Origin: Bacillota bacterium
GTDB lineage: Bacteria; Bacillota; Limnochordia; DTU080
Assembly: GCA_012840225.1 (NCBI GenBank)
Contig: DULU01000089.1
Span: forward strand, 1-64,000
Direction of reading: 5' to 3'
DNA length: 64,000 bases
In this document: positions 60,101-64,000 of the stretch, piece by piece
Layout of the letters: each line of letters opens with the position of its first letter
Numbering within the stretch: the first letter of the stretch is position 1
Program-made: the position numbers and the translations under genes
The notes under the pieces: generated by a model
What the model was told of the DNA's origin: nothing
Database searches by the model: none
Seen by the model: only the letters and a program-made list of their open reading frames with translations

Positions 60101-62615
60101 CTACCTGCCCGGCGACACTAGCTGCCAAAGCTCCCTGCTCTTCGGTCAGCCGGTCGATCCTTTCGGCATTGAACAGCACACCCTCGGCGAGAGCCTCCTG
60201 GCCCGCCGCCAGCTCATCCAGTTTTTGACCTTGCGCAGCCTGCCCGGTGATCAATTCATCTATCCTGCCTCCCTGCTCGGTAACTACAGCGGTCAAAGCC
60301 TCCTGCTTCTCCGTCAACTCATCGATCCTACCGGCGTTTAACTGTACGCCCTCGGCCAGAGCATCCTGGCCTGCCGTCAACTCCTCAAGGCGCCGGCTGT
60401 GCGTATCCTGAACGGCGGCGAGCTCGGTGGTCAGTGTTTCAATTTGGCTGCCTTGCCCGTCCACCACTTTCGCCAACTCCGCCTGCTCTCCGGCCAATTC
60501 TTCTATTTTACCGGTGTTGGCGGCTACATCCTGCGCCAGGGCAGCTTGATCTGCTGCCAGTTTATCCAGGCGCTCGCCCTGCGCCGCCTGCCCGGCCGCC
60601 AGATCACTTATCTGTTTGCCCTGATCGGCTTGGATCCCGGCCAGCTCCTCCATTTTGCCGGCATTGGCAGCCACATTTTCCGCCAGAGCGGCCTGATCCC
60701 CAGCCAGCCGGTCCAGGCGCTCGCCCTGCACTGCCTGCCCGGCCGCCAGATCACTTATCTGTTTGCCCTGATCGGCCTGATCCCAAGCCAGCTTATCCAG
60801 ACGCTCACCCTGCACTGCCTGCCCGGCCGCCAACTTATCTATCTCGCCTCTCTGCTCATCCACCCGAACGGTCAAAGCATCCTGCTTCTCCGTCAAGGCA
60901 TCTATCCTCTCGGCATTGAACAGCACGCCCTCGGAAAGCGCATCCTGTCCCGCCTCAAGCGCCTTCAGGCTATCTCCCTGGGCCGCCTGAGCCCCAGCCA
61001 ACTCGTCCAGCTTGGCTGCCTGTTCGGCCTGGGTTTTCTCGATTGCTTCCACGCGTTGATACAAAGCAGCCTGAGCCTCTTTCAAACCGGCAACTTCCCG
61101 GCTCAAGAGGTCCAGCTCCACCCGGAACTCCTGACCTAAGGCTTCGATCTTGGCGGCTAAGTCGGCCACCCGCTCGGCCACTAAAGCCCGCAATTCTTCG
61201 ACATCGCCTTTGACGGCGGCGAGGATCCTATCCATGTCGGCTACTTGATTCGCCAACTCATCAATCCGTTCCAAAGCCTTACCGATCTCTCGGGCCACTA
61301 CAGCTTCCGCGATGTCGTTGGCGATTTTTTCGGCAGTTTTTCTGTCAATAAAATTCCCTATCGGCTGAGCCAACTCGTCGACCTTGGCTTCCATTTGCTT
61401 CAACCTATCAGCGATATCCTCATACACATGTTTCTGCAAAGCACTGATAGCCTGCTCATTAAGGGCAACTCCCTTTGCTAAGCCAGCAATTTTTTCCAGA
61501 GCTTCCTCTGCCTTGCTGTCGGCCTTCTGCGCCAGATCTTTCGCCTCTTCGGCCAAGCCGGCCACTTTAGCCAGATCAGCCAGGGTGGCAAAGTTATCTG
61601 CCATCCTCTTTACTTCTTCCGCGAGCTTTTTGGCCTCTTCGGCCGTCGTCTGAGCCGCAGCTGCCAGATCCTGGGCTTTGGCCGCCACCGCAAGAGCCTG
61701 TGCGGCATCGGTGGCCGCTCCCAAAGCTATCTCCCTCGTTTCCGCCAAGAGCCTCTCAACTTCTTCGGCAAGCTGTTGGGCCTGCGCAATAGCTTCCTCC
61801 AGCTGTTGGAAACGCTGCGGCAATTCCTGTTCTATAGCTTCGACTTTAGCTAAAGACTCCTTAGCCGCAGCCAAGGACTCCTCCGCTTTGTCCAATGCCT
61901 TCTGCGCCAGGGCCAGCGCCTCCTGGGCGGCGGCTTGAGCCTCAAGCGCCTCATCTTTGGCATCCAAGGCCGTGTTATGAGCGTTGTCGGCGCTCTTCTG
62001 GGCAATATCCGCCCGCACCGCCGCTTCCTCCGCCCGCTTCAGAGCTTCCCCGGCCAAAGCCCCGGCCTCCTCGGCCAATTTACCCGCCCGGTCGGCTTTG
62101 CCGTCGATTTCCTGCACGGCCGCCTCCAGCTTCCCGGCTAACTCCTCGACCATTTTGGCGAGCTCATATGCGCTGTCGGCCCGCTCCTGGGCGCCGGCGG
62201 CCTTGGTGTAGGCTTCATCGGCACGGCTTTGCGCTTTGATGGCCTCCGCCAGAGCTTTTTTGGTCTCATCTATGTTTGACGCCAGATTCTTCTCCAGCTC
62301 CCCAATCCGACTATCCAAAGGCGCCACTTTATTCTCAATGCGGATATCGATTTCCCGTAACAGCAAGGACTCCATTCTCACCAAGATGCGGCTGAATACC
62401 ATAGCCATCTCATACCTGGTAAACATGCGGTCCCCGCCGAAGGTACCGTCCGGATAGCCCTCGACCAGACCGGCGACGGCCAGGCTGGTTACGGCATCAT
62501 AAGCCCAGTGATCCCTGGGCACGTCCGGAAACGGATTGGCGGCGGCCAATGTACCCTGCGTCAACAGCAAAAATATGAGTGCGAACAGGAAACCAGAAAG
62601 CCGTTTTTTTTGCAT
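57117..62615 (-). CDS. Giant SLH / coiled-coil / beta-barrel outer membrane tether (OmpM-like)
   Basis: The protein has about 1832 residues from the ATG at 62615 (AAAGGGGA upstream; another ATG two codons earlier). Signal peptide: QKKRLSGFLFALIFLLLTQG. SLH domain: about 25-80 (PFPDVPRDHWAYDAVTSLAV, then the repeat-specific TRYEMAMVFSRIL). Coiled coil: about 85 to 1245, with Ala/Glu/Gln/Leu heptads and internal repeats. Beta-barrel: about 1245-1832, aromatic strands ending QLNTGVVIRF with a terminal Phe. SLH binds the cell wall, the coil spans the periplasm and the barrel sits in the outer membrane. OmpM proteins are usually near 450 residues. Thermotoga Omp-alpha is a smaller coiled-coil analogue. 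No catalytic domain is visible. Confidence 0.88.
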   Translation of the reverse strand: MQKKRLSGFLFALIFLLLTQGTLAAANPFPDVPRDHWAYDAVTSLAVAGLVEGYPDGTFGGDRMFTRYEMAMVFSRILVRMESLLLREIDIRIENKVAPLDSRIGELEKNLASNIDETKKALAEAIKAQSRADEAYTKAAGAQERADSAYELAKMVEELAGKLEAAVQEIDGKADRAGKLAEEAGALAGEALKRAEEAAVRADIAQKSADNAHNTALDAKDEALEAQAAAQEALALAQKALDKAEESLAAAKESLAKVEAIEQELPQRFQQLEEAIAQAQQLAEEVERLLAETREIALGAATDAAQALAVAAKAQDLAAAAQTTAEEAKKLAEEVKRMADNFATLADLAKVAGLAEEAKDLAQKADSKAEEALEKIAGLAKGVALNEQAISALQKHVYEDIADRLKQMEAKVDELAQPIGNFIDRKTAEKIANDIAEAVVAREIGKALERIDELANQVADMDRILAAVKGDVEELRALVAERVADLAAKIEALGQEFRVELDLLSREVAGLKEAQAALYQRVEAIEKTQAEQAAKLDELAGAQAAQGDSLKALEAGQDALSEGVLFNAERIDALTEKQDALTVRVDEQRGEIDKLAAGQAVQGERLDKLAWDQADQGKQISDLAAGQAVQGERLDRLAGDQAALAENVAANAGKMEELAGIQADQGKQISDLAAGQAAQGERLDKLAADQAALAQDVAANTGKIEELAGEQAELAKVVDGQGSQIETLTTELAAVQDTHSRRLEELTAGQDALAEGVQLNAGRIDELTEKQEALTAVVTEQGGRIDELITGQAAQGQKLDELAAGQEALAEGVLFNAERIDRLTEEQGALAASVAGQVDKIEELASVQAAHGESLEALAAGQDVLQAGQDALSEGIMLNAGRIDELAAGQAALTASQEMLAGEQEAQAGKLAELEEIQEGLISGVALSAEQIYLLEVQQMALADEQEQQRLALVKLGAEVGEVKDTLLERINRNAEQIERNSEQLLINSSMISRLTSQLLEHDALINENKAMIMDLTAGLLDHNLKIEQLTGWVGQMEEQLKQTDEKLEQTAEKVEAAAENITAMQGEIAGLQEDAAEAKANIDQLAADLADCRSEVAAHQQTLEQLLKDMEEGKAVDDLLSDALVLLAEDVVALQRRAAALEERAALIEARLAALEEAERRLEEKVEENIARLDEHEAAIKQNAGLIGDNQQAIAENAAKIEGLGNDLVALDERMHGNIAELSEAVDQVADDLAPLKKKFENTEISLASAVSYTAADGLTIYRDPRERNLPYAEQAASGDWYQNSRFLKDEAVSRYSIILKTEPVPQAKLDAEIYATRNLNDQGSLADVGFEIDLTTASALKSLRIGSLQPFGERSVDFTSYNEYVLSAEKWEAMLWRTRGVQADLAGRKVQANLLFGQGTARRLNAAGGFVAGDDPAHVTAISASALLHDLFVVRANWLNLGGTNAGPLTNAAAKVATLEISGKAPLWSYGITGANNDVNQGQVLQMYVSRFFGNPALDEHGRMRGIWASLEHGYMHNSWVQPYAAPNLDRALYGEEQYTSLEISGLRPLDFDTTIVHRVTSNSEGERTLSMIRAERNMKVLLPLRATVEVGNNSLEGTPDVNLNHSLLGLAIEDFPVFTENFRISAGYRKENTPLMIEEWDLRWRNTNADPTKPRQNWIAYTDRSLTQVMVNWQLIKAQNGTFTTGIYTGLNKLVDKPTAVGGLTADEELVIAGLKAGFIIKNIRFESVLDWRRTINTGIPALAKQSLELKFAGPLAGGSVSGKVNLRSGVGDEQNQVDDSTAELLVDLPIYEAAGFQLKADYINYVDKTNAVNSFSAVQLNTGVVIRF
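59790..61040 (-). repeat. Tandem heptad-multiple repeats coding the coiled coil
   Basis: The reading frame here contains four related units starting G-Q-D/E-A-L-A/S-E-G-V, with an element L-F/L-N-A-E/G-R-I-D-x-L-T-E-x-Q inside. The distances between successive units are 56 and 63 residues (8 and 9 heptads), so duplication preserved coil register. Shorter units of the form A-A-G-Q-A-x-Q-G-E-R-L-D-K-L-A repeat between them. At DNA level the copies are similar but not identical. Confidence 0.85.
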
Positions 62616-62621
62616 GCACAT

Positions 62622-62948
62622 CTTCCCCTTTCATGTCGGCTTTGTACCAATACCAAATATCATATTTTGCGCTTCAATCAACAAATCCGGACATTGCAGA
62701 TCGCTTTATACCTCTGAACCACACCAAGCGGATATTAATGAGATCAATTACGGCGAACAGGCGAAAACAGGCTGGTCAACATTTCTTAAATAATCAACAA
62801 AGTAGTATTCTAAACATGATTGGGAATCCCTTCCTGAAGTAATATTTTCCTGGGGTGATAATTCCCCGCATTTCCTCGTCCGGGCAGGTTATCGCCAGGC
62901 ATTCGGTGAACCAAGATGCATAGGCATATAAAGAGCGGAGGTAAGTAA
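62622..62948. promoter_or_regulatory. Divergent promoter region of the giant gene
   Basis: This AT-rich region of about 330 bp separates the giant outer-membrane gene from the small membrane protein gene. A TATGAT -10-like hexamer on the minus strand (62659-62664) is near the expected position for the giant gene, but its -35 is poor. On the plus strand GGAGGT at 62936-62942 is the ribosome binding site of the next gene. I see no coding sequence or terminator. Confidence 0.35.
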
Positions 62949-63395
62949 ATGACCGGCGACATGACCGTCCCGGCCTCACCCCAAGGCCGCATCAAGCGCA
63001 TCATCGCTTTCCTGTTTCCCGTATCGGCCTATAAGCAAAGTCTGGTCTTACTAATAAGTCTGGTTATTGTTATTATCGGCTCGTTCCTGGGCAATGCTTT
63101 ACCCGTCGATAATGCTAATTTAATCGCACCTATCATAGTTGGTTATTTTTTCGGAGGCCGGATCCATCCGCTCATCTTCATGGGAGCCGGAGCCACAGCC
63201 GCCTGCATCGCCGGTATCACCTGGTCGCTGGCCATTCTGAGCGGTGACAGCTGGGATATAACCTATGCCCTGGCCATCGCCAGCACCAGTTTCAATGTAT
63301 TCGTCACCATGAGCCTGGGAGATCTGGCCCGCCGCGCTTACCTTCACCTGCGCCGGTTCAGGGAAAAAGGACGGGACAAAGCCAACAATTCATAA
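62949..63395 (+). CDS. Small membrane protein, unknown function
   Basis: The 148-residue protein has a basic, cytoplasmic N-terminus followed by about four hydrophobic segments (LVLLISLVIVIIGSFLGNAL, LIAPIIVGYFFGGRIHPLIF, GATAACIAGITWSLAILSG, ALAIASTSFNVFVTMSLG) and a basic C-terminal tail (RRAYLHLRRFREKGRDK). GGAGGT precedes the ATG by six bases. It is divergent from the giant outer-membrane gene, and its stop codon lies 6 bp inside the end of the convergent right-edge gene. No family is recognised. Confidence 0.7.
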   Translation: MTGDMTVPASPQGRIKRIIAFLFPVSAYKQSLVLLISLVIVIIGSFLGNALPVDNANLIAPIIVGYFFGGRIHPLIFMGAGATAACIAGITWSLAILSGDSWDITYALAIASTSFNVFVTMSLGDLARRAYLHLRRFREKGRDKANNS

Positions 63396-64000
63396 CAACG
63401 TCCCCCGGCTTTCCCGGTACCAGTCCCGGATGATGGCCATCTCTTCCCGGCCCAGCCTGAACATGGTTCCCACCGCCTGATCGATGCGCTGCAGTCCGGC
63501 CAGTATCTCCTCGTCCCCGGACAACTCCTTATGGGCACTGGCGGCAGCTGAAACCAGCAGAGCTTCCTCAGCCACCGTCTGCCAAAGCGCCGAAGCGGCG
63601 GCCGCAGCCTGGTCCGATACGTCGAAAGCTTGAGAGACCAAGCCCGGCAAACCGGATATCGCTAAAGTGGGAGCCGGCATGGTGGGAGCCGGCATGGCGG
63701 GAACTGGCAGGTCGAGGAGATGGGCCAGCACCACATTGGTGGTGAGCCTGGCCCGGTCGTTATATCTGTGTTCGTAATAATAAGCTACGACGGAGCTGTT
63801 CAGATATCCCAGCAGGGCGGCCTCGCTTAAGTTGGAATCGGCGGCCCTCAGGATATATACCCCTTGAGTGACATAGGCCTCCGAATCGTCCAACGCCGCC
63901 CTGATCTCGGGAGCGACCTTGGCTACCAGAACTTTTCTCCCCCGGAAATAATGCGGCTTTTTATAATCCACTCCCGGAAGGCCCGGTTCCAGCCAAAGCG
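63390..64000 (-). CDS. C-terminal part of a DNA methyltransferase-like protein, cut by the window end
   Basis: The frame continues beyond 64000 on the minus strand: the codons before the GTG at 63971 are open and read LWLEPGLPGVDYKKP. The visible 200 residues resemble the target-recognition end of Eco57I/TaqI-like adenine methyltransferases, with KPHYFRGRKVLVAKVAPEIR, then YVTQGVYIL and the helix ALLGYLNSSVVAYYYEHRY. The catalytic NPPY motif would lie outside the window. A Pro/Ala/Met repeat (PAMPAPTMPAPT) from a short tandem duplication sits at the start of the C-terminal helical part. It could belong to a restriction or defence system whose remainder is to the right. Confidence 0.6.
   Translation of the reverse strand, partial: LWLEPGLPGVDYKKPHYFRGRKVLVAKVAPEIRAALDDSEAYVTQGVYILRAADSNLSEAALLGYLNSSVVAYYYEHRYNDRARLTTNVVLAHLLDLPVPAMPAPTMPAPTLAISGLPGLVSQAFDVSDQAAAAASALWQTVAEEALLVSAAASAHKELSGDEEILAGLQRIDQAVGTMFRLGREEMAIIRDWYRESRGTLL

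Noticed and set aside
59790..61040. Regularly spaced repeats considered as a CRISPR array
   Set aside because: The repeats are in frame, diverged, not separated by unique spacers of constant length, and encode heptads of a coiled coil.

Overview
The window looks like chromosomal DNA from an anaerobic, diderm member of the Firmicutes, perhaps Limnochordia-like. This is inferred from gene content. A glmS ribozyme, strong AGGAGG-type ribosome binding sites, frequent GTG/TTG starts and an AgrB/AgrD pair are Firmicutes traits. Two signal-peptide proteins with SLH-like N-termini and beta-barrel C-termini ending in Arg-Phe show an outer membrane of the OmpM type. A Ni-Fe carbon monoxide dehydrogenase, hybrid cluster protein and MtaB methanol methyltransferase point to strict anaerobiosis and one-carbon metabolism. 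I saw no rRNA, tRNA, transposase or CRISPR array.

Layout. 1-2 kb: an unrecognised protein and an alpha/beta hydrolase. 2.2-7.0 kb: a six-gene minus-strand operon in which an ECF sigma factor sits between two ABC exporter modules. 7.2-10.9 kb: two membrane proteins, a PfkB kinase and a CofE-like ligase. 11-19 kb: a carbohydrate/ester catabolic cluster (two-domain hydrolase, TIM-barrel isomerase, solute-binding protein, phosphodiesterase-like enzyme, second PfkB kinase). 19-20.6 kb: a half-size EamA transporter and a URO-D-like protein. 20.9-23.7 kb: agrB, a 39-codon agrD, a stand-alone AgrC-like membrane sensor, and an HD-GYP/GGDEF enzyme. 23.8-30.9 kb: a second orphan solute-binding protein, a SNF2 helicase with a SWIM protein, and mtaB. 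31-37 kb: marR-hcp-cooS-cooF-FNOR. 37-43 kb: HAD hydrolase, sulfatase, MBL hydrolase, iron alcohol dehydrogenase and MFS exporter. 43.2-44.5 kb: a bacteriocin-like secreted protein whose leader region is duplicated upstream. 44.5-51.5 kb: malic enzyme, SAH hydrolase overlapping a DNA methyltransferase, and glmS with its ribozyme. 51.7-64 kb: phosphoesterase, ParB-like protein, envelope genes including an 1832-residue SLH/coiled-coil/barrel protein, and a methyltransferase-like gene cut by the window end.

The most interesting unit is the agr cassette. Peptide processing (AgrB), the peptide (AgrD) and a membrane receptor domain are present, but no histidine kinase or response regulator follows. 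The receptor overlaps by 4 bp an enzyme predicted both to make and to degrade cyclic-di-GMP. This suggests quorum sensing wired directly to a second messenger. Other notable units are the ECF/ABC operon, the MarR-controlled CO dehydrogenase/Hcp operon with a clear operator, the very long envelope tether, the methyltransferase-SAH hydrolase overlap, and the duplicated structured leader.
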